A DNA stretch of 52,228 bases from JAKPUX01 sp964436305 (lineage in GTDB: Bacteria; Zhuqueibacterota; Zhuqueibacteria; Residuimicrobiales; Residuimicrobiaceae): NCBI GenBank assembly GCA_964436305.1, contig CAYTCI010000023.1, forward strand, positions 1-52,228, written 5' to 3'. Positions 24,828 through 33,213 of this stretch are shown here, piece after piece. Under the pieces are notes generated by a model. That model saw only the letters and a list, made by a program, of their open reading frames with translations. It searched no databases and was not told where the DNA came from. The translations under genes and the position numbers were made by a program. Each line of letters opens with the position of its first letter. The first letter of the stretch is position 1.

Positions 24828-24861
24828 AAAAAGCGCGCCTGTGAGGGCGCGCTTTTTTTTT
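24826..24861. terminator. Bidirectional Rho-independent terminator
   Basis: AAAAAAAGCGCGCC (24826-24839) and GGGCGCGCTTTTTTTTT (24845-24861) form a GC-rich stem with A- and T-runs on both sides. It sits between the convergent genes ending at 24827 and 24918 and can serve both. Confidence 0.92.
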
Positions 24862-24917
24862 CGGTTTGTGATACGCTGCATCCGCCCGCATGCGGGAACC
24901 GGGCGGACTCCGGAAGG

Positions 24918-26468
24918 TCAGATCAGCCGTTCGGAGACCGACTTGGCCTGCATAAAGAGGCCGAGATAGTCCATGCCGCCGGCCTTGGAGTCGGTACCGC
25001 TCATGTTAAAGCCGCCAAAGGGATGGGCTCCGACCATGGCGCCGGTGCATTTGCGGTTGACATAGAGGTTGCCGACGTGGAAGCTCTTCTTGGCCGCCTC
25101 GATCTTGTAGCGATCGCGGGTCCAGACCGCGCCGGTGAGGCCAAATTCGGTGCTGTTGGCGATGCGGATGGCCTCGTCAAAGGATTTCGCCTTGATCACC
25201 GCCAGCACCGGCCCAAAGATCTCCTCCTGATCCAGGGGCGTGCCCGGCTGGATGTCGGCGAAGAGGGTCGGCTGAATATAGTAGCCATCGCCGGGTGCCT
25301 TGGCCCCGCCGCTGATGAGACGGCCCTCTTTCCTGCCGATCTCGATATAGCCGAGGATCTTCTCCTCCGAGGCCTTGTTCGCCACCGGACCCATATAGGT
25401 GGCGGGATCCTCCGGCGGACCGACGGTCAGCTTTTTGACCCGCTCGCCGAGCAGGCCGATGATCTTGTCATAAACGGCCTCGACCACGATCGCGCGGGAG
25501 CAGGCCGAGCATTTCTGCCCCTGAAAGCCGAAGGCGGAGGCGACGATGGCGGTGGCCGCCTCTTCGAGGTCGGCATCGGCATCGACGACGATGGTGTCTT
25601 TGCCGCCCATCTCGGCGACAACGCGCTTGACCCATATCTGGCCCGGGGAGACCTGCGCGGCCAGATGGATGATGCGCAGGCCGACCTCCTTGGAACCGGT
25701 GAAGGAGATGAAGCGGGTTTTGGGATGGGTGACGATATAGTCGCCGATCTCGCCGCCGCTGCCGGGGATGAAATTGAGCACGCCGTCCGGCAATCCGACC
25801 TCGCGCATGATCTCAACCAGCAGGTAGCCGATGCAGGGGGTGTCGGACGCGGGCTTGAGCAGCACGGTATTGCCGGTGACGATGGCGGCGGCGGTCATGC
25901 CGGTGAGGATAGCCATCGGGAAATTCCACGGCGGGATGATGGCGCCGACGCCGAGGGGGATATAGGAAAGTTCGGGAAACTCGTTCGGGAAGGGGGTTGC
26001 GCCCTTGACCTCGCTCCAGCGCAGGGCCTCGCGGGCGTAGAATTCAAGGAAATCGATCGCCTCGGAGGTGTCGGCGTCGGCTTCGGGCCAGCTTTTGCCG
26101 ATCTCGGTGATCATCCAGGCGTTGACCTCGAGTTTGCGCCGGCGCATCACCGCGGCCGCCTTGAGCAGGATGATGGCCCGTTCCTTCGCAGCGACCCAGC
26201 GCCATTTTTCAAAGGCCGCCAGCGCGGCCTGCATGGCGAGATCGACCTCAGCCTGGCCGGCCTTGTGAAAGGTCCCCACCACCTGGCTGGTGTGCGAGGG
26301 ATTCATCGACTTGAAGGTCTTGCCGGTGGTCACATCCTTGCCGCCGATGAAGAGAGGATATTCGCGGCTGGCCTGGCTGGCGACCAGCTTGAGCGCTTCT
26401 TCCTGTTTTTGCCGGTTTTCCGGCCGGGTGAAATCGGTGAATGATTCATTGCGAAACGGGGACAGCAT
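24918..26468 (-). CDS. pruA: 1-pyrroline-5-carboxylate (L-glutamate gamma-semialdehyde) dehydrogenase
   Basis: A 516-residue aldehyde dehydrogenase of the RocA/PruA type. The N-terminal oligomerisation region (PLFIGGKDVTTGKTFKSMNP) is followed by the NAD-binding segment GVGAIIPPWNFP, FTGSKEVG (about 256-263), the general base Glu286 in AEMGGKD and the nucleophile Cys320 in FQGQKCSACSRA. The C-terminus has EEIFGPVLAVIKA and FGGFNMSGTDSKAGG, the latter typical of the P5C dehydrogenase branch. It oxidises glutamate semialdehyde to glutamate in proline and arginine catabolism. No proline dehydrogenase gene lies nearby. A clean promoter (26542-26570) and AGGAGG before ATG 26468 support independent expression. 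Another ALDH substrate cannot be excluded. Confidence 0.88.
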   Translation of the reverse strand: MLSPFRNESFTDFTRPENRQKQEEALKLVASQASREYPLFIGGKDVTTGKTFKSMNPSHTSQVVGTFHKAGQAEVDLAMQAALAAFEKWRWVAAKERAIILLKAAAVMRRRKLEVNAWMITEIGKSWPEADADTSEAIDFLEFYAREALRWSEVKGATPFPNEFPELSYIPLGVGAIIPPWNFPMAILTGMTAAAIVTGNTVLLKPASDTPCIGYLLVEIMREVGLPDGVLNFIPGSGGEIGDYIVTHPKTRFISFTGSKEVGLRIIHLAAQVSPGQIWVKRVVAEMGGKDTIVVDADADLEEAATAIVASAFGFQGQKCSACSRAIVVEAVYDKIIGLLGERVKKLTVGPPEDPATYMGPVANKASEEKILGYIEIGRKEGRLISGGAKAPGDGYYIQPTLFADIQPGTPLDQEEIFGPVLAVIKAKSFDEAIRIANSTEFGLTGAVWTRDRYKIEAAKKSFHVGNLYVNRKCTGAMVGAHPFGGFNMSGTDSKAGGMDYLGLFMQAKSVSERLI

Positions 26469-26541
26469 AAGGCGCCTCCTGAGGATGGGGTCCGACGGGC
26501 GCGGCGGGAAGGGTGGGCCGCGCGGCCTGTTTTCACGCCTT

Positions 26542-26570
26542 ATTTTAGCGGATTATCGGCTGAAAGTCAA
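26542..26570 (-). promoter_or_regulatory. Sigma-70 promoter of the P5C dehydrogenase gene
   Basis: On the minus strand TTGACT (26570-26565), a 17-base spacer and TAAAAT (26547-26542) lie about 75 bases before ATG 26468. Confidence 0.65.
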
Positions 26571-26607
26571 GGCAATTCTGGGGTGAAAGCCGCGGGGAGG
26601 GCCTCTC

Positions 26608-27660
26608 TTAAAGATTGAGCAGGCGGATGCGCTCCATATCGATATAGAAAGAGTGGAACGCGACCTGAATGAGCGCGGCCAGGAGTTCCTCCTCGATTTT
26701 TTGCACCATTTGCTGCAGCATCCGGTCCGCATCGTCAGCGATGGCGTAGAGCAGCATCAGCCCCATGGCGGGGCGCAGCGGCAGGAGGGGGATGAGCTGC
26801 TGCAGGGCGCTGGCGGCGATCTGTTCGCTCTCGAGGCCCAGATCTCCGGCAAATTGGCGGAGATGCTCGAGCTGCATCGCCATGATCAGCCGTGCCACCT
26901 GGGACCATTCGCCCGCATCGAGGTGCTTCAGGCTCTCCAGGCCAAAACGGGCGTCGGTTTCGCTCGCGGCGAAGTCCTGCAGGATCTGGCGCAGCCGATC
27001 GCGGGCGCCTTCGGGGTTGAAGGTTTCGCCGGGCGCGAGGATGCGGATCAGGGCGGAGGCGCGCTGCTGTCGCCGCTCGGCCCGCGAGGCGGTGTACAGT
27101 TCATAGACCGGCATATTGATCGAGAACCAGCGGTTGCGCGGCTGGCGGTTGCCGGCCTGCACCATCTCCTGGGCATCGAGGTAGAGTTGCTCGAGGTCGT
27201 GGTACTCGCTGCGTTCCAGGGCATGCTCGATGACCAGTTCGAGGGGCGCCTCCTCATCCCATTCCTCGCCGCTCTTGACCAGATGCATCAGCATGGTCAG
27301 GCACTCGGAGAGGCGGCCGCAGCCATAGGCGCAGACCGCCGCCAGCAGTGCCGTTTCTCCCGGGATATCCGCACGGACCAGGGGGGCGAGGAGCGTCAAG
27401 CCGGTGCGCGGCTGGCCAAGGATCAGCGAGGCCTCGGCGCGGGCAGCTGCCGAAAAAGACTTTTCCTGCTGGAGCAGGAAGGAGTAGATCTTGCCGGCTG
27501 CGGCATGCTGGTGCAGGGCCATATCGCAGCGGGCCTGCAGCAGCAGCGCCGCTTCGTTCAGGCTGTTGTCGGCGACGACCGGGACCAGCAGCTCCACGGC
27601 CCGGGCATACTCTTTTTTGCTGACAGCCCGGCGGGCCGCAGCGAGGGGATCGTTGGTCAT
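26608..27660 (-). CDS. TPR-like helical repeat protein of unknown function
   Basis: A 350-residue cytoplasmic protein without signal peptide. The N-terminal third has TPR-like helix pairs (KKEYARAVELLVPVVADNSL, then EAALLLQARCDMALHQHAAA, and AARAEASLILGQPRTGLTLL). The rest is all-helical with Leu- and Gln-rich segments and no recognised catalytic motif. ATG 27660 is 21 bases downstream of the M29 aminopeptidase stop, so the two are probably one operon driven by the promoter at 28843-28871. The family was not recognised; a scaffolding or adaptor role is only implied by the repeats. Confidence 0.75.
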   Translation of the reverse strand: MTNDPLAAARRAVSKKEYARAVELLVPVVADNSLNEAALLLQARCDMALHQHAAAGKIYSFLLQQEKSFSAAARAEASLILGQPRTGLTLLAPLVRADIPGETALLAAVCAYGCGRLSECLTMLMHLVKSGEEWDEEAPLELVIEHALERSEYHDLEQLYLDAQEMVQAGNRQPRNRWFSINMPVYELYTASRAERRQQRASALIRILAPGETFNPEGARDRLRQILQDFAASETDARFGLESLKHLDAGEWSQVARLIMAMQLEHLRQFAGDLGLESEQIAASALQQLIPLLPLRPAMGLMLLYAIADDADRMLQQMVQKIEEELLAALIQVAFHSFYIDMERIRLLNL

Positions 27661-27681
27661 GGTAGGTCCTGGATAAGTCCT

Positions 27682-28797
27682 TTACAGCAAGTTTTCCGGG
27701 TTCAGGCCCTGCAGTTCCGCTGGCACGAAACGGCCATCGCGGCGCACCAGCTGCTCATCGAACCAGATGGCGCCGCCGCCGAACTCCGGGTTCTGGATGC
27801 AAACCATGTCCCAGTGGATCTGGGAGGAATTGCCATTGGGCGTGTTGTCGAGACAGCTGCCCGGCGTCAGGTGGAACGAACCGGCGATCTTTTCATCGAA
27901 AAGGATGTCGAGCAGCGGCCGGGTGATGTGGGGATTGACGCCCAGGGCAAATTCGCCGATAAAACGGGCGCCCGCATCCGCATCGAGCACCCGATTGAGG
28001 ATCTCGCTCTGACTCGAGTGTGCGGCGATGATGCGCCCGCGGCTGAATGCAAGCTCGATCCCTTCGTGCACCGTCCCGCGAAAAATGCTGCGGGCGGTGA
28101 ACCGGATGCGGCCTTCCACCGACTCCCGCAGTGGCGCCGTATAGACCTCACCATCGGGGAGGTTATACTCGCCGGCGCAGGGGATCACCGCCATTCCCTT
28201 GATCGAGAAGCTGAGTTCGGTCCCGGGTCCCTCGATGCGTACCCGGTCGGTCGCCTGCATCAGCCGGACCAGCGGCGCCATAGCCGTGGCCATTCGGCCA
28301 TAATCGAGGGTGCAGACCGAAAAGTAAAAGTCCTCAAAGGCTTCGGTGCTCATTTGCGCCTGCTGCGCCATCGCCGGATGCGGCCAGCGCAGCACCACCC
28401 AGCGCGTTTTGGGAATGCGGATAGCCTGGTGTACCGGCTGCCACCAGAGGCGCTGATACAGACGCATCTGCTCGTCCGGCACATCGGCCAGCTCGGAGCT
28501 GTTGGGCGCGCCGCGCAGGCCGATATAGGCCTCGACCTCGGCCATCTGCGCCGCTTCCTGGCGCCCGAGCAGCGCCATCCCCTCCCGGTTGCTCTCGCGG
28601 TAGAGTTCCCGCAGCACCGCACTCTGCCGCAGGGTGACCAGCGGCAGCGCGCCGGCCTGACGGATTTCGCGGATCAGGGCCGTGATGCCCTCCGCCGGAA
28701 TGTCGGTGGCTTCGATATAGACCTTTTCGCCGCACTGCAGCCGCAGGGAATGACGGACGATGGTGCGGGCGAGTTCCTGGAGGCGTGGATCCAGCAT
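27682..28797 (-). CDS. M29 family metallo-aminopeptidase (AmpS/PepS-like)
   Basis: A 371-residue protein matching the thermophilic aminopeptidase M29 family in length and motifs. Candidate metal ligands are Glu217 in NLPDGEVYTAP, Glu282 in IGEFALGVN, His309 in GSFHLTPG, and His328 with Asp330 in QIHWDMV. These correspond to the two-metal site of AmpT/AmpS. The N-terminal domain (LDPRLQELARTIVRHSLRLQ followed by CGEKVYIEATD) is also typical. The enzyme would release N-terminal residues from peptides in the cytoplasm. A near-consensus promoter lies 45 bases upstream, and the TPR-like gene follows after 21 bases. Confidence 0.9.
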   Translation of the reverse strand: MLDPRLQELARTIVRHSLRLQCGEKVYIEATDIPAEGITALIREIRQAGALPLVTLRQSAVLRELYRESNREGMALLGRQEAAQMAEVEAYIGLRGAPNSSELADVPDEQMRLYQRLWWQPVHQAIRIPKTRWVVLRWPHPAMAQQAQMSTEAFEDFYFSVCTLDYGRMATAMAPLVRLMQATDRVRIEGPGTELSFSIKGMAVIPCAGEYNLPDGEVYTAPLRESVEGRIRFTARSIFRGTVHEGIELAFSRGRIIAAHSSQSEILNRVLDADAGARFIGEFALGVNPHITRPLLDILFDEKIAGSFHLTPGSCLDNTPNGNSSQIHWDMVCIQNPEFGGGAIWFDEQLVRRDGRFVPAELQGLNPENLL

Positions 28798-28842
28798 GGC
28801 ATCTTTCGGCAGGTTCGGGCGTGTCGCTCGTTTCGGTCTTTA

Positions 28843-28871
28843 AATATACGTAAATAGCATCCCATTGTCAA
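28843..28871 (-). promoter_or_regulatory. Consensus-like promoter of the aminopeptidase operon
   Basis: On the minus strand TTGACA (28871-28866), a 17-base spacer and TATATT (28848-28843) match the sigma-70 consensus almost perfectly and are identical in both hexamers to the rplU promoter. Confidence 0.75.
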
Positions 28872-28900
28872 CATCTGCCAATGCCCTGCAACGCCGCCTG

Positions 28901-28996
28901 CCGGCCTGGCCCCCGCTCTCGTGCTGGCCTGGCCCCCTGCTCTCGTGCCGACCTGCATCCCCCGCGCTGCTGCCGGCCTGGCCCCCCGCTCTCGTG
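28901..28996 (+). repeat. Imperfect 23-25 bp tandem repeat, about four units
   Basis: Units begin at 28901, 28924, 28948 and 28973 with the pattern CCGGCCTGGCCCCCGCTCTC + GTG; the third is degenerate. The gene-free stretch 28798-29127 consists of this array between two divergent promoters (28843-28871 minus, 29024-29052 plus). CTCGTGCCGACC at unit ends matches the dispersed motif found in other intergenic regions. Confidence 0.75.
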
Positions 28997-29023
28997 CCGA
29001 CCCAACCGGCCCGCACTTTGGCC

Positions 29024-29052
29024 TTGATATTTTGTCCATGGTTTAATACCTT
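29024..29052 (+). promoter_or_regulatory. Candidate promoter of the MuiA-like gene
   Basis: TTGATA (29024-29029), a 17-base spacer and TACCTT (29047-29052) lie 75 bases before ATG 29128. Confidence 0.5.
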
Positions 29053-29127
29053 AGAGTAGGCGAGGCGGTCGCGCCGGCCTGAACCCGGCGACCGAACGGG
29101 GATGCTCATCAATCAGCGGAGTCCGTC

Positions 29128-30744
29128 ATGCAAAAAAAAGCGTTGTTGATCCTCCTGATGGCTGGAAGTGTGGGCGCAGCGGACCTGGAGAGCCGGATCG
29201 TCCGGGTGACGGTCTATCCGGGCATGGCGCTGGTGGAACGGCAGGCCACTCCGGCCCTGCAGGCTGGAGCCAACACGCTCGTCTTCAACGGCCTGCCGGC
29301 GGCGCTGGTCGATGAATCGGTCCATGCCCGGATCACTTCCGGCCAGGGATTGCTCCTGGATGAGGTGAATGTCGAAACCTGGTTCCTCGCCCGTTCCGGC
29401 GAGAGCGAGGTACACAGGCTTGAGGAGGCCATCCGCGACCTGGAGCGCCAGATCGGCCAGCAGGAGGGCGAACAAAAGAGCCTCGCCGCCCGGGAAAAGT
29501 TCCTCCACTCCATCCAGGCCACGCCGACGACGGCTGCCGGGCAGCCGGCGGCCGGGATGCGCCCCGATGCCGCTGCCTGGAACACCACCCTCACGTTTCT
29601 CGGCAGTGCGCTCCACAAGATCTATGAGGAGATGGTCGAGGTCGATTTTAAAATCCGCGATCTGAAGGCGGAGAAAGAGGCCCTCGAAAAAAAGCTCGAC
29701 GAGCAGCAGTCGGCCAAGCCGCGCCAGGAAAAGTCGGTCACCCTGAACATCCGGGCCGATAAAGCCGCCACCGGCCAGATCAGCCTCACCTATCTGGTCA
29801 ATCAGGTCAGCTGGTGGCCGGCCTACGAGTTTCGCGCCCTGCCGGCAGAAGGCCGGATCGAACTCCTCTATTCGGGGATGATCCGTCAGAAGACCGGCGA
29901 GGAGTGGGAGGATGTCGAGCTCTTTCTATCGACCGCCCAGCCGGCGCGCGATGCCACCGCACCCCAACCCAGGCCATGGAACGTGCACCTCTGGGAGCCG
30001 GCGCGGGCCGCCGCCCTTTTCAAATCCGCCCCGGCCGAGATGGAGGCCGCGAACAGGATGCTGGACTTGACCACGGCCGCGGAGGCTCCTCCGGCGCCGA
30101 CCCAGGCCGGGGTGGAGGAGCGCTCGACCTCTGTCCTCTTCGCCATTCCCGGAGTACGCCGCGTCGCCAGTGGTGACGATCCCGGCAAGGTGCTGATCGC
30201 GCGCAAAGAGTATGCGGCGCAGATGACCTACTTCACCCTCCCCCGGCTTTCGCCCTTCGTCTACCTGCAGGGGCGGTTCACCCACGACGCTCTCTATCCC
30301 CTGCTGCAAGGTCAGGGGATGATCTATGTCGACGGCGATTATGTCGGCAGGACGGCGATTGCATCCGTGGCGGCGGGTGACAGCCTCGATCTCTCCCTGG
30401 GAATCGACGAGGGACTCCAGGTCAAGCGCGAGCTGGTGAAAAAGTTCGAGCGCAACACAGGGACCCTGAGCAAGAAACGCGAGATGGAATATGATTACCG
30501 GATCACGGTCGAAAATTTCAAGAAGAAGGCGGTCGAGGTCAAGGTGATGGATCATCTGCCGCGTTCGCAGCAGGATGAGATCGAGGTTGGGGAGGTGCGG
30601 CTGGCGCCGGAGCCCGCGCTCAGGGACAAGGATCAGCAGCAGCTGACCTGGCTGTTGACGCTCAAACCCGGCGAAAGACGGGACTTAACGCTTCACTTTA
30701 CCCTCTCCTATCCGCGCGGGGCCCGGGTAGCCGGACTCGAATAG
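29128..30744 (+). CDS. Mucoidy inhibitor MuiA-like protein (DUF4140/DUF4139)
   Basis: A 538-residue exported protein with a signal peptide (KKALLILLMAGSVGA). The N-terminal DUF4140 domain (IVRVTVYPGMALVERQATPA) is followed by a coiled coil around residues 90-125 and again near 170-195 (DFKIRDLKAEKEALEKKLDE). A DUF4139 domain at about 215-535 has LTYLVNQVSWWPAYEFRA, GEEWEDVELFLSTAQPA and the closing DLTLHFTLSYPRG. This is the architecture of the MuiA family, named from an effect on mucoid phenotype; the molecular function is not established. An Ala/Pro-rich loop interrupts DUF4139. The gene converges on the phosphatase gene, with a long hairpin between them. Confidence 0.87.
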   Translation: MQKKALLILLMAGSVGAADLESRIVRVTVYPGMALVERQATPALQAGANTLVFNGLPAALVDESVHARITSGQGLLLDEVNVETWFLARSGESEVHRLEEAIRDLERQIGQQEGEQKSLAAREKFLHSIQATPTTAAGQPAAGMRPDAAAWNTTLTFLGSALHKIYEEMVEVDFKIRDLKAEKEALEKKLDEQQSAKPRQEKSVTLNIRADKAATGQISLTYLVNQVSWWPAYEFRALPAEGRIELLYSGMIRQKTGEEWEDVELFLSTAQPARDATAPQPRPWNVHLWEPARAAALFKSAPAEMEAANRMLDLTTAAEAPPAPTQAGVEERSTSVLFAIPGVRRVASGDDPGKVLIARKEYAAQMTYFTLPRLSPFVYLQGRFTHDALYPLLQGQGMIYVDGDYVGRTAIASVAAGDSLDLSLGIDEGLQVKRELVKKFERNTGTLSKKREMEYDYRITVENFKKKAVEVKVMDHLPRSQQDEIEVGEVRLAPEPALRDKDQQQLTWLLTLKPGERRDLTLHFTLSYPRGARVAGLE

Positions 30745-30754
30745 GGTGTCTCCA

Positions 30755-30780
30755 TCAGGCCTGCCTGAGGGCAGGCCTGA
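30755..30780. terminator. Long hairpin between convergent genes
   Basis: TCAGGCCTGCC (30755-30765) pairs perfectly with GGCAGGCCTGA (30770-30780) around a four-base loop. No T-run follows on either strand, so it may need Rho or protect 3' ends rather than terminate by itself. Confidence 0.6.
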
Positions 30781-30821
30781 GCGCCCCGCTCACCCCGGCT
30801 GAGGTTTCGCCAAGGGCCTGG

Positions 30822-31922
30822 TCACTGCCTTTGCAGAATGATCATCGTGATGTCGTCGTGGGTCGGCGCGTCGGCGGCAAAGAGCTGCAGCCGGTTGATC
30901 AGTTTTTCGCCCATTCGTTCGGCGCTGCCCTTGGTCATCGCCGCCAGGCTGGCACGCAGCCGCTCCTCGCCCCAGAATTCTCCCGCCAGATTGCGCGCCT
31001 CCACCAATCCATCCGAGTAGAAAAAGAGGGTCTCACCCGGCTTCAGCTCCACGCTTTGGGTGGTATAGAGGGCCTTCGGCTGGATACCCAGGGCGGGATC
31101 TCCTTTCGGCCACTCGGTCACCTCATCGCCCTGGACGAGCAGGGGCGGCTGGTGGCCGGCGTTGAAAAAGCGCACCAGCCCCTCCCCGGCTGCGATCTCG
31201 AAGTAGATCATCGAGGCGAAACGATTGGCCATGGTGTCGCGGATATAGATGCGGTTCATCTTGCGGCCCAGCTCCGAGGGATCGCTGGATTCGGGCGCGA
31301 GGGCGCGAAGGGTGGCCTGCAGCTTGGCCATCAGCAGGGCGGCCCCGAGGCCCTTGTCGGAAATATCCCCGAGCGCGAAACCGTGGCGGTGGCTGTTGAT
31401 CGGCATGTAATCGAGGAGATCGCCGCCCACTTCGTTCGCGGGATGATAATAGAGCCAGATCGACCAGCCCTCGATGACCGGCGGCTGATCGGGGATGAGC
31501 GCCTTTTGCACGATCCGGCCCGCCTGCAACTCACTGCGCGCCAGCATCTTGTCCTTGACCTCCAGCATCAGCAGCAGGACCAGCAGGACAATGCCGGCAA
31601 AACTGGTGTCATTGCTGGCCTGGATATTCTGCGCATGCCATTGACATTGGGGGGAGACGGTCAGCAGCAGGGCGATGATCAGCATCAGCCGCCGGAAGCT
31701 GCTCATATGCAGCAGCAGACTGCGCAGCAGCCAGAGGCTGGTGGAAAAAAAGCGCCGGACGCTCCCCATCGCGCGCAACCGGCTGCGTTGTTCATCGCTG
31801 AGATAGAACTGCTTCATTTCGGCGTTCTCTCTGCGGATCTGGGCCCAATAGCCTCCTTTCCGCAGATCGTCGCGCAGCACCCTTCTCAGGTGCGGGTCGG
31901 CGGTCGATTCGTTTCCGGTCAT
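30822..31922 (-). CDS. SpoIIE/RsbU-type PP2C serine phosphatase, membrane-associated
   Basis: A 366-residue protein. ATG 31922 follows AGGGAG; the longer in-frame start at 31997 overlaps the divergent promoter region and is less likely. The N-terminal 80 residues are charged and cytoplasmic. Two hydrophobic segments follow (LMLIIALLLTVSP and FAGIVLLVLLLMLEV). The PP2C/SpoIIE domain covers about residues 140-366: VGGDLLDYMPI with metal-binding Asp, FALGDISDKGLGAALLMAKL, FFNAGHQPPLL, FFYSDGLVEARN and DDITMIILQ. Such phosphatases act on anti-sigma-factor antagonists in partner-switching cascades; none of the partners is encoded nearby. It is divergent from the epimerase gene at 32071. Confidence 0.88.
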   Translation of the reverse strand: MTGNESTADPHLRRVLRDDLRKGGYWAQIRRENAEMKQFYLSDEQRSRLRAMGSVRRFFSTSLWLLRSLLLHMSSFRRLMLIIALLLTVSPQCQWHAQNIQASNDTSFAGIVLLVLLLMLEVKDKMLARSELQAGRIVQKALIPDQPPVIEGWSIWLYYHPANEVGGDLLDYMPINSHRHGFALGDISDKGLGAALLMAKLQATLRALAPESSDPSELGRKMNRIYIRDTMANRFASMIYFEIAAGEGLVRFFNAGHQPPLLVQGDEVTEWPKGDPALGIQPKALYTTQSVELKPGETLFFYSDGLVEARNLAGEFWGEERLRASLAAMTKGSAERMGEKLINRLQLFAADAPTHDDITMIILQRQ

Positions 31923-32007
31923 GCTGTGCTCCCTAGGCCATAATTCATATTTTTGTACGCAGATTGGGCGGAAATGTAACACAGCTCCCCGCAGCACGTC
32001 ATTTCAG

Positions 32008-32036
32008 TTGCCTTTTAGCGAGGAAAGCTGTAATTT
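32008..32036 (+). promoter_or_regulatory. Candidate promoter of the epimerase-HAD pair
   Basis: TTGCCT (32008-32013), a 17-base spacer and TAATTT (32031-32036, followed by GAG) lie 34 bases before ATG 32071. Confidence 0.5.
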
Positions 32037-32070
32037 GAGCATCGCAAAAAGGACTTTTAGGAGGAACCGA

Positions 32071-33213
32071 ATGTCCATGTCGCGCAAGGAATTCATCAAG
32101 ACCGCAGGAAAAGGCCTGATCGCGGCCGGAGCGACGGCTGCCGCGCCCGCCATGGCCGGGGGGCGTAAACAGGGCGCCCACAGCAGGGGTGGCTTTACCA
32201 TGGAAGTCAAGACCAAACGTCTTGATCTGCGCCATGCCTGGACCATCGCCCGCAATACCAGCACCTACAAGGAATATGCCTTTGTCAAACTGGAGAAGGA
32301 CGGCATCTACGGGCTGGGCGAGGCGGCCCACAACGTACGGTACGGCGAATCGCTCGAATCGATCCTGGCCACCCTCGAAAAAGCGCGGCCGATCCTCGAA
32401 CAGGGCGACCCCTGGCAATTCGTTGATCTCAACGCAGCCGTGCAGGCGGTCTGCGAAGGCCAAACCGCAGCCAAGGCGGCGATCGATATCGCCCTGATGG
32501 ACTGGCTCGGCAAGTCGCTGGGCATCCCCCTCTATCAGTTCTGGGGGCTGGATCCGAAGAAGGCGCCGCGCACCACCTTCTCCATCGGCATCGACACCGT
32601 GGAGATGGTCAAACAAAAGGTGGAGGAGGCAGCGCCCTATCCCCTGCTCAAGATCAAGATGGGCAAGGAGAACGATGAGGAGATCCTCGCCGCGGTCCGC
32701 AGCGTCACCGACAAGACCCTGCGCGTCGACGCCAACGAGGGCTGGAAGGAGAAGGAGCTGGCGCTGCGCAAGGTGGAGTGGCTGGCGGCCAACGGCGTCG
32801 ATCTCGTCGAGCAGCCGATGCCCAGCACCATGCTCGAGGAGACCGCCTGGGTCAAGGAGCGTGCCTCGATCCCGATCATCGCCGATGAATCGGTCAAAAC
32901 CAGCGCGGACATCCCCAAACTGGCCGAGGCCTTTGACGGCATCAATATCAAGGTGGACAAAGCGGGCGGGCTGCAGGAGTCGCTGCGCATGATCTGGATG
33001 GCCCGTTCCCTCGGCCTCAAGATCATGCTCGGCTGCATGGTCTCCAGTTCACTCTCGATCACCGCCGCGGCGCATCTCTCTCCCCTGACCGATTATCCCG
33101 ATCTAGATGGCCATCTGCTGCTGGCGAAGGATCCTTTCAGCGGCGTGACGGTAAAGGATGGCTGGCTGATCCTGCCCGATGGGCCGGGTTTGGGCGTGAA
33201 AGGAGCCTTGTGA
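32071..33213 (+). CDS. Enolase-superfamily dipeptide epimerase (L-Ala-D/L-Glu epimerase-like), exported
   Basis: A 380-residue protein. ATG 32071 follows AGGAGG at ideal spacing. The first 32 residues form a signal peptide resembling a Tat signal (SRKEFIKTAGKGLIAAGATA, ending PAMAGG), with RK rather than RR. The enzyme body has the muconate-lactonising-type fold: acid/base Lys194 and Lys196 in LLKIKMGK, metal ligands Asp220 (RVDANEG), Glu247 (LVEQP) and Asp272 (IADES), and the second catalytic Lys294 in INIKVDKAGG. This pattern fits the L-Ala-D/L-Glu epimerase group, which epimerises dipeptides from peptidoglycan stem peptides. Export would be unusual, since characterised members are cytoplasmic. 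The HAD gene starts one codon after. Confidence 0.85.
   Translation: MSMSRKEFIKTAGKGLIAAGATAAAPAMAGGRKQGAHSRGGFTMEVKTKRLDLRHAWTIARNTSTYKEYAFVKLEKDGIYGLGEAAHNVRYGESLESILATLEKARPILEQGDPWQFVDLNAAVQAVCEGQTAAKAAIDIALMDWLGKSLGIPLYQFWGLDPKKAPRTTFSIGIDTVEMVKQKVEEAAPYPLLKIKMGKENDEEILAAVRSVTDKTLRVDANEGWKEKELALRKVEWLAANGVDLVEQPMPSTMLEETAWVKERASIPIIADESVKTSADIPKLAEAFDGINIKVDKAGGLQESLRMIWMARSLGLKIMLGCMVSSSLSITAAAHLSPLTDYPDLDGHLLLAKDPFSGVTVKDGWLILPDGPGLGVKGAL

Noticed and set aside
22902..24881. A 659-codon minus-strand frame opposite the YncE/phosphoesterase gene
   Set aside because: It runs through the bidirectional terminator and lacks motifs; the plus-strand gene is clear.
25023..26444. A 473-codon plus-strand frame opposite the aldehyde dehydrogenase
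   Set aside because: Shadow frame; the minus-strand product has all catalytic residues.
26653..28857. A 734-codon open frame on the plus strand across the TPR-like and M29 genes
   Set aside because: It is antisense to two well-supported minus-strand genes; its translation is low-complexity and Gln/Arg/His-rich with no motif, as expected for a shadow frame in GC-rich DNA.
28901..28996. CRISPR array
   Set aside because: Units are contiguous and imperfect with no unique spacers and no cas genes nearby.
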